This document shows positions 12,458-23,759 of a stretch of DNA of 64,000 nucleotides, one piece after another (position 1 is the stretch's first letter; every line of letters starts with the position of its first letter). The notes under the pieces are model-generated. The model was not told where the DNA came from. It saw only the letters and a list, made by a program, of their open reading frames with translations, and did no database searches. Source of the stretch: Macrotis lagotis (Eukaryota; Chordata; Mammalia; Peramelemorphia; Peramelidae). The position numbers and the translations under genes are program-made. The DNA is taken from positions 224,957,564-225,021,563 of the forward strand of contig NC_133663.1 in assembly GCF_037893015.1 (NCBI RefSeq), in the 5' to 3' direction.

Positions 12458-12699
12458 AATTATATAATTACTCCCTCTCACAACTGCATTGCAGAAAAAA
12501 ACTGACCTATTGAATTTTCACATCCTCTCTCCAGGTCTTTTTCCACACAGTTTCCCTTACCTAGAATGCTCTTTCTTTACACCTTTATCTCTTGTAGAAC
12601 CAATTCACTTCAAGGTTTATGTCAAGTGTCATGTCCCACATACAAAGCAATATGTATTGTCAGCTAGGGCCAAAGCACATAATCAGATCCACGAGAGGT

Positions 12700-13690
12700 G
12701 CCCCAGCCTTATAATTCTCAATACCTTTCCTATAAGTCATTGATAAAAAATGTCAAAGACCTTTAATACCAAGAATGTAGAGTTGTCAATTATACGTATA
12801 ATGATAGGGCTCCAATATAGAGTCAATTAGGCCAGTGGTCCTAAAGACCACTTATAAAGTGCTCTATAAAGAACTTAAACAAAGACAAAATTTGCACTTT
12901 TCCACTATTCCAATCTGTGTTAATTCTTTATCAGGTAGAGAATGCTTGTAATTTTTAATTGGATGAAAGTCTTGACCAACCTCTTGATCATTTTCTTTCT
13001 ACTTCTTTAGTTAATGTAAATCCTCTTCCAGTTTATTCTTATAAATAATACCTCTAACTGAGCCTCAACTAAGCCCAGTAGCTATAAACCCAGATCCTAA
13101 CTTCTCCATCACATCTGGGTCTGATTAGGAATGCTCCCTCCCATAACTGGTACCAATTACCTGTTCTCAACCATGCCTATTTTAGGGTACATAATTTCAC
13201 CATCTGAACCCCAATTTTAACTATTTTCTTCTTGACATACATCCTTTCCTCTTGAACTAGGTAAGTTTCTTGAATTAATAGGGATGAATTTTTGTCTGTA
13301 TTGTTAATAGAGTGTTTGTATGTTCTTTTTTGTTTGCTTGCTGCAAAGTATAATGATAAAGTTCTCATTCATATCAACTTTTTCAGTACCAAATTCCTGT
13401 AAATTCCCAGATCCAGATCTTAGCTTTAACCAGAGCACTAATGCCAAGTAATACAGCCAGTAAGGCTGTCACAGTGCCATTAAGCATAGTAGTATCTGAG
13501 TATTGGATTGAATGGTTGTCATGTGAAACTCACTTTCATCATGAGCTCATTGAAAGAAGGAAGAATATATGTACACATAGAGTTGGATACAGAAATATAT
13601 TTCACTCAATATGGAAATAGGAGGGAAAGGAGAGGAGAGAAGGGGAACAAGAGGGTGGGTAGATTAAGGGAAGAATTAGTTCTAAGCAAA
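12700..13690. other. Unannotated intergenic stretch
   Basis: No gene is seen. The short open frames here have no recognisable motifs. Confidence 0.45.
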
Positions 13691-13699
13691 AAATAATCT

Positions 13700-14030
13700 A
13701 AGCAGGTACAAAAACACTTATTTCTTTTTGAATGGCAAAGAATGGAAATCTGAGAAGTATTCATAAATTGGGATTAGATAAATAAATTATGATATATAAA
13801 TGTGATGAATCACTATTGTGCTGATTTCTTATCAGTGTAATGACCAGATAGAATTCTAAAGGACTAGTGATAAGACATGCTATCCATTTCCTAAAAAGAG
13901 GTGAAGGACTCAAAATGAAGAATGAGACAATTTTTTTAGGATATGGTCAATATTGAAATTTGTGGAAATGTGGAAAAAGGCAAATAACATATGTGTGCAA
14001 TTTTAAAAGACATAATACAATCATCTTGAT
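13700..14030 (+). mobile_element. Old L1 3' fragment, sense
   Basis: 'aatggcaaagaatggaaatc', 'aggtgaaggactcaaaatga' and 'gaatgagacaatttttttag' follow the order of a marsupial L1 3' end. It is diverged. Confidence 0.55.
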
Positions 14031-14099
14031 TATAGATTGATCTCTTCTACAATCCTTCAATCTAAATAAATCAGCCAATGGGTATTTATGCTTTTTTTT

Positions 14100-14338
14100 T
14101 ACTTGTTGAGTCATTTTTAGTCATCTCTCTGAAGATCCATTTGAGATTTTCTTGGTAAAGACACTGGGGTAGTTTTGATATTTCCTTCTCCAGCTCATTT
14201 TACAGTTGAGAAAACTGGGGCAAACAGGTTTAAATGACTTGACTAGGGTCATACAGTGAGTAAGTCCCTGAGGTCAAATTTCAAATCAGTCTTTCTGATT
14301 CTCTACCCAGAATTCTATCCACTGGGCCAACTAACTGC
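14100..14338 (-). mobile_element. RTE-tailed SINE, antisense
   Basis: It is a complete tail-to-head complement: 'ttgagattttcttggtaaag', 'tccttctccagctcatttta', 'gacttgactagggtcata', ending 'tccactgggccaactaactg'. Confidence 0.85.
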
Positions 14339-14625
14339 ATTGTACTGGAGGCACTGCTCTAAAGGATACAAAGAAAAGCAAAAATAATCATTGTCTTTAA
14401 AAAGTTAGCATTTTAAGGAGGGAGACAATAGGTACATATAAATTCATATAAAATAGATGAAAGATAACTTTAAAGGGCAAGAAATTAGCAAGATTCAGGA
14501 AAGACCAACTAAAGAAGGTGGCATTTAAGTTGACCTGAAAAAAATTGCAAATTTGTAGACAGTTTGATTTTCCACAATTCACTTGACTTGAAAGGGTTAA
14601 TAAACCCTCTTCAACCAACCCCACT
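14339..14625 (+). repeat. Old interspersed repeat of the 'gcactg...ctaaggatacaaag' class
   Basis: It shares its block order (cactgctctaaaggatacaa, ggagggagacaataggt, aagaaggtggcatttaag) with copies at about 17295, 19290-21290, 26400, 27690 and 30730. I do not have a secure family name. Confidence 0.5.
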
Positions 14626-15119
14626 CATTTTAGTGTGAAGTAGACCAAGTAGGGCATAGCTGGCTGTTGTGATTTCTCAGATTTATTTAGGCTGAAATTG
14701 GTTAGTGTTCTCCTAGGATGAAACTCATACAAGTACTATAGATGAAAGGACTGGTTACCAAAAAACTCTCAAAATAGCTTAGCTCTTAGAAATGGGGTAG
14801 AGGAACAAGAATAACTGTGAAAGATTTTCTCAGCACCCTCTTGGAATAACAGACATACAGAAAAATATGAACCTCAATTTCCTGATCTGGAGAGACCTTC
14901 TAACTTTGACAACAGGATCAGTCACTTTTGCAGCACTCTTTCTTACTTACCAACTATAGATTGACTTGTATCTTTTGTGAATAAACAGTCCCCAAATAGG
15001 TTTCATCTATCTTTTTAAAAATCATTTAAAAAAAAGTCAAATACAATTGAATCAAGGCAGTTAGGTTATACTTTTAGGTTATTATACTGACTTCTTCCTT
15101 CACTTGGTTTTTCTTCGGT

Positions 15120-15362
15120 GGGTAGTTAGGCCTCGGGGTAATTAGACAGCTGAGAGTCAGGAAATTATCTTCCTGAGTTCAAATCTGGCCTCAGACACTA
15201 ACTAGTTGTATGACCCTAGGAAAATCATTTAACTCTGTTTGCCTCAATTTCCTCATCTGTGAAATGAGCTGGAGAAGGAAATGGCAGATCATTTAAGTAT
15301 CTTTGCCAAGAAAATTCCAAATAGGGTCATGAAGAATTGGACGCAACTGAAAAACAACTAAA
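15120..15362 (+). mobile_element. RTE-tailed SINE, sense
   Basis: Head and body are followed by 'cctcaatttcctcatctgtg', 'agctggagaaggaaatggca' and 'caactgaaaaacaacta'. The tail is of the BovB/RTE kind, so RTE enzymes probably moved it. Confidence 0.87.
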
Positions 15363-16385
15363 CTAAAATAAAGGCTCTCACTAAAGAGAGATATTTTTTT
15401 CCTTCTCAGCATTTCTTACTTTTCTGGTTCTCTTTTCAGTGATTGGGCTATATTTTAAAATGCTCTGACATTTTTAAATGATTGGTAAGTGAACAAGTCT
15501 ATAAACAAATCCTTGTAGAAATATAATTATGAAGAATTTCATTTGGACTGATAGTTAAATCCCTGGAACCTTTCAATCAACAAGTCAAATCTAAAAAGAG
15601 TGAATTCTATTTTTTTTTTTTAGTCAGTCTCTTTTGACTTATTCTAGCCTGACTACTAAACGTCCCTCTAGAAAGCCAGTTGGGAATGTTCGTTTTAATC
15701 TCCTAAATTATCAGTTTGCTTCTAACTTCTAACAGTTGAACATTCTAAAATAATTGAAGTTCCTTATCATCTGCTACACCTTTTCTTACTATATAATAGT
15801 GAAAATAAGAACTTTGGAGAACTCTCTACACCAGCAACATCCAAAAAAATGATTTGGTGGGAGACATTGAAAAATCATTCCCTTGAAGAGATTTCTTTGC
15901 CAAAGTTTGAATCACTGATGTACTAAAAGTTATGTCCCAGTTACTTAGGTTTCTAAACCTGTCAAAATAAGCCAAAGGAGGACAGATCCCAGTGTTTCTC
16001 TGGACATTTAAGAAGTCCTTCCTTCTTTCTTACTTTGTGCTGAAGGGTAATTGCTTTAACAAAGCTATTTTTCTGATGCCACAAACACCATACGATAATA
16101 TTGCTATGGAAATAGAATGCTTCATCTGAAACAAGATTGACCTTTTTGGTCTGTTCTTTGCATAATTAATCTGTCAGGGTAAAAAAAGAAAGAACAACTT
16201 TGGAGAAAAGGTCAATATCAAGAGGTCTAGAAAATGAAATTAAAAACTAATTATTATAATAATTTACTCCAAATTCCATTATCCCAGGATAATGTTCTAT
16301 AAAAATTAAAAATATTTCAATCTATCTTGGTAATCTTGTCTGAAATAATTTCATAGAAAATGATTTTGAATTTACAATCCCTATG
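15363..16385. other. Unannotated intergenic stretch
   Basis: The sequence looks single-copy. No gene, RNA or repeat is recognised. Confidence 0.5.
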
Positions 16386-16387
16386 GA

Positions 16388-16690
16388 TTAGGGTGGCTAG
16401 GTAACAGTAAATAGAGCACTGGACATGGAGATAGAAGAACTGAGTTCAGATATCAGTTCAAACTGTGACTCTGGGCAAGACTGTTAATCTTCATTTGCCT
16501 TAGTTTCCTCCGCTATATAATGTGGATAATATAGGTACTTGCCTCTCAGGGTTGTAGTGAGGATCAAATGAGAAAATACTCATAACATTGGGGTCCAGTA
16601 GTAGATCTGGACAACTGGAGCTGGTTCAGGCAGCACTTAGTAGTCTCTTAATAAATGCTTTTCCCCTTCCCTCCTTTCCTGCCACTTGTA
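16388..16690 (+). mobile_element. CORE-SINE/MIR-class element
   Basis: The head 'agggtggctaggtaacag' leads to the core 'ttagtttcctccgctat' and 'gttgtagtgaggatcaaatg', with the end 'ttaataaatgcttttcc'. Confidence 0.75.
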
Positions 16691-17224
16691 AGTGGCCCTC
16701 TAACCCAATTTCTTAAGGGTTGGCACTTATGTGGTTTTTCTATGAAGTCCTATCCAGATGTTATACTCCAGTAACCTTGAAACTTCTAGGGCAATATCAA
16801 AGAAATATGAACTCTGGTATATTCTGTCAAGTCAGAAAGACTTCATGTATGGTTCTACCCACTAACCATTAGAAGTTCATCATCTATTGGCTATCCACTT
16901 GATGATGAATTCTTTATACCTAGAAAACCAAGAAATAATAAGCAAAAATTACAAAATGACTCAATGTACTATTTGAACTCCCCCAAATCCCCTGGTTTTA
17001 CAATATTAACTCAGAAAAAAGACCAAAGGATGACAAGAAGAAGCACAGATAAACAATAACTTAAATTTTGGTACTTTTAATATATGATATTTGTTTAGTG
17101 ACTCAGGAGAGAACACACTATTGGAAGAACAGAATGTCTTCAGTCTTCCATCTCAATTTAAATGAAATCATAAGACAAAAGAATTGTGGCTAAATATGTA
17201 TTTTTCTGAGATTATATTCCATTT

Positions 17225-17227
<3 letters not shown>
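16691..17227. other. Unannotated intergenic stretch
   Basis: No feature is recognised before the TA tract. Confidence 0.45.

Positions 17228-17272
<45 letters not shown>
17228..17272. repeat. (ta)n microsatellite
   Basis: About 45 bases of uninterrupted TA. Confidence 0.98.
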
Positions 17273-17273
<1 letters not shown>

Positions 17274-17294
17274 TCTCAAGGAGCTAACATTTTA

Positions 17295-17520
17295 TTAAAG
17301 TCATTCAATAGCATTTATTAAATGTTTATTATGGAACAGACATTCTAGAGATACAAAGAAAGCTAAAAACTTGACCCTAGACATCAAGGAATTCACATTC
17401 TAATGGGGAGACAGCCATGTATATACAGCCTTGTATATTATATACAAGTTATCAAAGTAATCTTAGAGGAAAAACATTAGCAGGGAGTGGGGTGGGACTA
17501 GGAAGCATAGGGAAAGACCT
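17295..17520 (+). repeat. Old interspersed repeat, same class as 14339-14625
   Basis: 'agcatttattaaatgtttat', 'gagatacaaagaaagc', 'aaggaattcacattctaatg' and 'ggggagacagcc' follow the class order. Confidence 0.5.
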
Positions 17521-17524
17521 TTTT

Positions 17525-18050
17525 TTAAAATTAAAGGTTTGTTTATTTTGAGTTTTACAATTTTCCCCCTAATCCTACTTCCCCCCCACCCCACATAGAA
17601 GGCAATCTGTCAGTCTTTACTTTGTTTCCATGTTGTACATTGATCCAACCTGAGTGTGACGAGAGAGAAATCATATCCTTAAGGAAGAAACATAAAGTAA
17701 AAGAGATAGCAAGATCAGACAATAAGATATCAGTTTTGTTCTAAATTAAAGCTAATAGTCCTTGGTTTTTGTTCAAACTCCAGAGTTCTTTCTCTGGATA
17801 CAGATGATATTCTCCATTCCAGACAGCTCCAAATTGTCCTTGATTGTTGCACTGATGGAATGAGCAAGTCCATCAAGGTTGATCATCACCCCTATGTTGC
17901 TGTTAGAATGTACAGTATGTTTCTGGTTCTGCTCATCTCACTCAACATCAGTTCATACAAATCCCTCCAGGCTTCCCTGAATTCCCATCCCTCCTGGTTT
18001 ATAACATATATTTTGCATAATTATTTGCATATCATCTCTCTCATTTTACT
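17525..18050 (-). mobile_element. L1 3' fragment, antisense
   Basis: The plus strand gives the complement of the L1 3' region: the C-rich block near 17565-17595, 'ttgatcatcacccctatgtt', 'ggttctgctcatctcactca' and 'cagttcatacaaatccctcc'. It is 5'-truncated at about 18050. Confidence 0.8.
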
Positions 18051-18170
18051 ATAAACTCCCTGAGGCTAAAGACTGTGTTTTTGTTCTTCTTTGTATCTTC
18101 AGTACATTGCATAGTACCTGGTACAAAATTAATAATTGTTAACTGGACATCAATCAACCTTTAAGCATTT
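18040..18170 (+). mobile_element. L2 tail fragment
   Basis: 'aaactccctgaggctaaaga' and 'cttcagtacattgcatagta' match the L2 3' end. Confidence 0.55.
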
Positions 18171-19085
18171 TAAAAATGCCAATGTGCCATAGGTGATAAA
18201 AAGTACAAAGGAGGAAAGAAAAATTTCTTGTGAGCAGCTTATGTTCTAATGTAAAATGTATCAAATATATCATCTTGTATTATATTTGCATTGGAGAGGC
18301 ATTTAAAGGAGTTGGCAAAGTTGGTTTTATTGTGGACCAAAAGACAACAAAAAAACCATAATTTCTCAAAACATCTGGTCTTCTTACATCATAATACTTA
18401 TATAAGCATTTGCAAAAAAGACCACCATGAAAATAAATGAAACTTATGCTCTAGCATCTGTTCAGAGAATGGGGAAAAGAAGATGTTTTATGAATAAATA
18501 AGACTCTTCACATGAAATCCCCATTTAACTTCATTCTAAGTGACTTCAATGCATGAGGAAAGGTGTTGGATAATGTTGGAAAACATCGTTCAAGGGTAAG
18601 AAATGAGAGAAGATAAAGATATGTATGCTATGCAAAAAAGCCTTATACCCATTTATTGTGAATTTCTTTTTTTCTTTTGAGTTGAAAGATGTTGGACATG
18701 TCAAGAATCAAATAACATTATGATAATTAAATTTGTTATTTTTTTAGGGAATGACTGTATGAATGATTTCTGAATCTTTTGTCTGTCATTTGGAACCATT
18801 CAATCTAAGGTTGGAGCAGAAATCAAAATTTATATATTTGAAAGTATAATACAAACAAAAATAAAAATGATAACACAATGACTCCATTGGGTCAAGTTAA
18901 AGAAACTGTTGACTGCAATAAAAGAAATGGGAGTACATCAACAATCATTGTTTCTAAGGTTTATAGATCAATTGTCATAGTGAAGAAACTAGAGAAATCT
19001 AGAAACCAACTTAGCATGTAAATACTTGATAATCTTGTGAAGAGCAATGGTAAGTATCAGTTTAGAATATAAACTAATTTGTAAA
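18171..19085. other. Unannotated stretch, possibly an old LINE remnant
   Basis: It is AT-rich and full of stops. A lone translated 'SDFNA' near 18540 resembles the RTE endonuclease motif GDFNA, but the surrounding residues do not carry the match. Confidence 0.35.
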
Positions 19086-19100
19086 ATCTTGTGGAGGAGG

Positions 19101-19239
19101 GGGTGGCTAGGTTGCGAAGTGGATAGAGCACTGGCCCTGGAGTCAGGAGTACCTGAGTTCAAATCCAGCCTCAGACACATAATAATTACCTAGCTGTGTG
19201 ACCTTGGGCAAGCCACTTAACCCCATTGCCTTGCAAAAA
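19101..19239 (+). mobile_element. Marsupial tRNA-derived SINE
   Basis: It is full length. The flanks aaaatcttgtggaggagg and aaaatcttatgcaggagg form an imperfect long target duplication. Confidence 0.92.
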
Positions 19240-19289
19240 AAATCTTATGCAGGAGGATAGTGAATGATTATGAGCAATATGGCCTCATC

Positions 19290-19396
19290 AATCAATCAGA
19301 AAACATTTATGTGTCTACTATGTATTAGGCACTATACTAAGTACTGGGAATACAAGAAGAGTAAAAAGACAGTGTTGCCCTCAAGGAGCTTACTAT
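19290..19396 (+). repeat. Old interspersed repeat, left part (split by an RTE insertion)
   Basis: 'gtgtctactatgtattaggc', 'actatactaagtactgggaa' and 'cctcaaggagcttactatct' end where the LINE begins. The same repeat resumes at about 20880. Confidence 0.65.
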
Positions 19397-19449
19397 CTTG
19401 AATTTTTGGGGAATAACCTTTTATTGCCATATAACCTGGAAAATTTCAG

Positions 19450-19875
19450 TCAAATTTTGAATGAGTAAAGGGGACCCCCCATCTTGTAGGTCTCAGGTGG
19501 AATAGAATCTATTACAGGTGCTTTGCCACTTGAAAGGAACCTAATGGCATTCAAAACTCTTTTTACAGTTGGAACTTCAGCTAGGTTCTGATTGACTTCA
19601 ACTTGAAGTAAGTAGCCAATGGTTTCTGCATTGATTGATGACAGTCTGTTAAGAACACTATGGAAGTGTTCAGTCCATCTGTCTAGGATCATGTCCTTAT
19701 AATTAATCAATGGGGATCCATCAGCACTGAGTAGTTGAGATACACCATAGGTCTTTGACCCATGAAATGGCCTTCAGGGATCATAAAAGCATTTTGATTT
19801 GTTTACTATCTGCATAAAATTGAATTTCATCTGCTTTCTTACTGAGCCAATAGTCCTGCATGCTTCTAAGCTTCA
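19450..19875 (-). pseudogene. RTE reverse transcriptase remnant, N-terminal part (inverted)
   Basis: It is partly open (86 codons at 19710-19450). GKAP and IPPE are RT-entry motifs; the upstream linker to the endonuclease extends to about 19875 with breaks. Confidence 0.75.
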
Positions 19876-19878
19876 CTT

Positions 19879-20238
19879 GTGGAAGGAGTGTGGGTGCATG
19901 ATTTTCTGTTTGCATGTGATTGTATACCCAATGCAGCCTCTGAAGCTGAGATGCAACAAAGTATGGATCTAATCTCTGTTGCCTGCGCTAATTTTGGTCT
20001 ACCAATTAACATCAAGAAAAATCAAGTGCTCCATCAGCCAGCACCACAATATCCATATGTGGAACCATCAATTACAGCAAATGGAGAAGTTTTGAGTACT
20101 GTGGACAAAGACAGTGTCCTTTCCAGGGAGGTACACATTGACAATGAAGTTGACACATTGTCAGAGCTAGCTCAGTATTTGGGAGGCTCTGAAAGAAAAT
20201 ATGGGAGAGAAAAGACTTTAGACAAACTACCAAAATGA
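19879..20238 (+). pseudogene. RTE reverse transcriptase remnant, catalytic to thumb part
   Basis: It is open for 119 codons. The active-site box reads FLFACDC, so one catalytic Asp is lost. The blocks AEMQQSMDLIS and QPAPQYPYVEP are typical of RTE elements. Homology continues with stops to about 20870. Confidence 0.78.
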
Positions 20239-20879
20239 AGGTCTACAGTCATTCTGACCTCATTGCTGTACATCTATGAAACCTGGACAATGTACCAGCG
20301 CCACGTCAGGAAGCAGAATCACTTCCATTTAAATTGTCTTAAGAAGATTCTGAAGATCACCTGGCAGGTGAAGATGCCAGACACTGAGATCCTTTCTTGA
20401 GATAAACTGCCTGGCATTCCAACATTATTAAAGAGAATGCAACTATGATGGGCTGGTGAAATTGTTAAAAAAAAATGGAAGTATGCTTGCCAAAAAGACT
20501 ATTTTATGGAGAACTCACATAGGACAAACTCTCACAAGGGGTTCAGAAGAGGTGATACACCCTGAAGGTTTCATTGAAGAACTGTAGAACTGATTGTTCA
20601 GCATGAGAGATATTGGTACAAGACTAACCAGCATGGTGTGTCTTCATCAGAGAGGGTGCTGCTCCCTATGAGGAAGGCAGAATTGAAGCAGCTCAAAAAA
20701 ATATGGAATAGAGTAAATACCACCAGCATTCACAAGGACTGTTTGTACTTGATCTGTGGGAGAGCATTTTGAGTTCATATTGGTCTGATCAACAACACTT
20801 GAACTCACTGTAATTTGTCTCGAACATAGTGATGTCATTTTGATCTTCATTAACAAAGGACAAGAACCCACTCACTGCT

Positions 20880-21290
20880 ACATAATGATGGAGACAATGG
20901 GCAAACAATTATATACAAAGTAAGTTATATACAGGATAAATAGAAAATTATTAACAGAGGAATGGAACTAGAATTAAGAGGCGTTAGGAAAGTCTTCCTG
21001 AGGATGGTAGGATTTGAGGACTGTAATATTTTAGTTAGACTTAAAAGGGAGATCTATAGTCAGAGCAGAGAAGGAGAGACAGAGAGACAGGAGGTCCAGC
21101 ACTGAAGCAGAGTGTCTTGAGTTCATGGAATATCCAGGAGTTCAGTGTATTTGGATCAGGGTGTACTTGTTGAAGACTAAGTTGTAAGTAGACTAGAAAG
21201 TTAGGAGAGGGCTAGGTGCCAAAGTGCCAAAGAGAACATTTTGTATTTGTTCCTGGAGGTTATAGGAAGCCAGAGCAAGAAGTAAAATAA
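20880..21290 (+). repeat. Old interspersed repeat, right part
   Basis: It continues the repeat of 19290-19396: 'atgatggagacaatgggc', 'ttatatacaggataaata', 'ggaatggaactagaattaag' and 'tttgtatttgttcctggagg'. The class is unnamed here. Confidence 0.6.
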
Positions 21291-22374
21291 ATAAATTTTA
21301 CTTTGTAAATAAAACTTACAGAAAACTTGGTGAGAGATCCTAGAGTCAAATAATTCCCCTTGGAAATTTTAAGTTGAAACTAGAAAGATAAAAATGAATG
21401 ATAAAAATAAAAATATTCATAAAGTTTTCTATGTCAAATTTTCTATAACTCTAACAGTGGAGGTACCACATTTTGATTCTTAATATCATATGTGAGGAGG
21501 CCTTTGGATATTCCCAATTCACCTAATATGGAGGTACTCTTCAGGTGTGCTTTCCTGGTCATACTCAAATCTTAGATGAAGGCACTTTTTATGAGTGATG
21601 GGCTAGAATGGGTTGTATCTTTGAAATTGGTGAGATTGAGTTAGTCATTCTCTTTCTCTTTTTTTTTTTTTTTTTCGCATTTTGTACTTTCCTGCCACAT
21701 CCTGAGGGTAAGGATCACAGTTCGACCAAAGCAAGGTCTTCATGAATGGAACTAGTCCTTTCCTCTGCCCTCTCTTTTAACTTCACTCTAAAAAATGAAC
21801 TTGGTGTGTTCCTATTCTAGGTCCTATTCTAGGACCAGGAATGGTTCTAACTAGACCTGAGAGCTCAAACCTTCACAATTTTGGAAATAGGTTTGCCGGC
21901 AGGATGGTATAGGCAGTCAACCCATCAGAGAAGCCAGAACATCTCAGACTCAAGGTCAAAGATGGTTTTTAACTTGGAAATGGCACTGTACTATAGAAAC
22001 AGAGCTAAACTATAAATCTATTTCATTTTCAATCTCCAGAGATGGAAATAGTTCAAGGAGTAGCACTGTTGACAGAAGATATAATTATACATATATATGT
22101 GATTATACTTTACTTTTGTAGTAAATGTTTCTTTGCAAAATTTAGTCTAAATGTTACTGGTTAAATGGAACTAGGGTGCAAAGGACCTCAATATGCTTGA
22201 GGAGACACACCTGTGGAGGTTAGAGCCATTTTTAGAAAGCCTAGCTGCCCTCAAACTCCCTTATGGGTACCAGCCATCCTAAAGGAGGGCTGAAATCTAA
22301 ACTAACTGGTCTTCAGGGAGTGGGGATCAAGTTAACAAATGTTGTACAAACCCTACTGTTATACATTAAGAATG
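21291..22374. other. Unannotated intergenic stretch
   Basis: A T-run is at about 21660-21675. No gene or clear repeat is seen. Confidence 0.45.
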
Positions 22375-22390
22375 AAAAGAGCATTAAAAG

Positions 22391-22554
22391 GGGTGGCTAG
22401 GTGGTGCAGTGGATAAAGCTCCAGCCCTGGAGTCAGAAGTACGTGAGTTCAAATGTGACCTCAGACACTTAACAATTACCTAGCTATGTGGCCTTGGACA
22501 AGCCACTTAATCCCATTTGCCTTGCAATGCCCCCCCCAAAAAAAAAAACTTAAA
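22391..22554 (+). mobile_element. Marsupial tRNA-derived SINE
   Basis: It is full length with a C-run and A-run tail. The target duplication aaaagagcattaaa is at about 22375 and 22556. Confidence 0.93.
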
Positions 22555-22844
22555 AAAAGAGCATTAAAGAAGATAAAAATCAGAAGAGCACCTAGAGTAG
22601 ACTAAGAATTACAGTAAGAAATATAGAGGTTTATGCTGGAGGTTGTACAGCTTTTTATAGCATTGATAACTAGAGGAGAGGAGCAATATAAAAATTATGG
22701 AAAAAAGTCTCAAATTTTAAAATTACTGAAAAAAAGGAGACTGAAGAACACCAATACAATCCAGTATTATTACTTTCTCATTAATGTAAAATTTAATGAA
22801 AATAAAAATCTTCCTATGAATTGATATTTTTTCATTTTCATTTT

Positions 22845-23756
22845 TTTATTTTTAATCAATATTTTATTTTTCCAATTACATGTTATGAAAATTTTTCAAC
22901 ATTTCTCCATATGCATCTTTCCTTCCCACACTCCTTCCCTAAATGGTGAAGAGTCTAGTGAACATTGCACATGTACATTTATATATTAGTAATTTTCTGT
23001 ATGAGCAATTAGTACTAAGGAAAAAGGCAGAAAACCATAGAACAGAAAAGAAAAATATAAGAGAAAATTTTAAAAAGTGAACATACTGTTCTTTCAGATT
23101 CTATAGTTTGATACTTTTTATTTTGTTTTGTTTTCTGTGTCTGGATATGGAAGAGTTTGTCCATAGTAGGTCTCCCAGGGTTGTATTAGCTCTCTGAACT
23201 ACTGAATGTAGCTGCAACCATCAAAGTTGTTAGTATGTTCAATGGTCATGTGGCTCTACTCCCTTCACTTAGCATCAGTTCCTGTAATTCTTTCCATGTT
23301 TCTCTAGAGTCCGACCATTCATAGTTTCTTCTAGAACAATAGTGCCCCATAATATTCATATACTATAACTTGTTCAGCTATTCCCTAATCAATGGGTCCT
23401 CTCAATTTCCAATTCTTTGCCACTACAAAAAAGAACTGCTATGAATAGTTTGGAATATGTGGGACTTTCCCCATTTTTAATGATTTCTTTTGGATGTAGG
23501 CCTAGTATTGATATTGCTGGGTCAAAGTGCATGAAAAACTTTGTTGCTCTTTGGGCATAGTTCCATATTACTCTCTAGAATTGTTGGATTAATTCACAAC
23601 TCTACCAACAGTGAATTGATGTCCCAGTCTCCTACAACCTCTCCAACATTTATCACTTTCTTTTTTTGTTATCTTAGCCAATCTGATAGGTGTGAGGTAG
23701 TACCTCATAGTTATCTTAATTTGCATTTCTTTAATCAGTAATTCTTTGGAATATTT
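22845..23756 (-). mobile_element. L1 3' part, antisense (left half, split by a half-L1)
   Basis: It runs from the 3' end ('tattttatttttccaattac') through ORF2 C-terminal complement phrases ('cctctccaacatttatca', 'aatctgataggtgtgaggta') and stops at about 23756 in mid-phrase. The continuation is at 25757. Confidence 0.85.
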
Positions 23757-23759
23757 TTC

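Larger units (their letters stand above)
11170..12690 (+). mobile_element. Long L2 LINE copy including reverse transcriptase remnant, split by two SINEs
   Basis: The order follows L2. RT remnants at about 11340-11500 (counterparts of the L2 LSAAFDT and LGFHDT blocks) are full of stops. The C-terminal ORF part is at about 11550-11800, the 3' region at about 11850-12030, and its continuation at about 12480-12650 lies beyond two inserted SINEs. It is an ancient, inactive copy and unusually long for this window. Confidence 0.7.
19400..20875. mobile_element. RTE-class LINE with inverted halves, inserted in an older repeat
   Basis: Both parts come from one RTE-type reverse transcriptase gene. On the minus strand, about 19880-19450 reads MQDYWLSKKADEIQFYADSK, then ILDRWTEHFHSVLNRLSSIN and SSGKAPVIDSIPPETYK, the region before and into the RT. 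On the plus strand, 19879-20870 reads EAEMQQSMDLISVACANFGL, QPAPQYPYVEPSITANGE and ETWTMYQR-type downstream blocks, ending in a DCLYLICGRAF zinc-knuckle-like tail. The catalytic FADD is changed to FACD. The RT between the two parts is missing. The head-to-head layout resembles twin priming. It is inactive. Confidence 0.8.

Noticed and set aside
18330..18960. RTE endonuclease fragment
   Set aside because: Only a short SDFNA-like piece fits; the flanking translation has stops and no further match.
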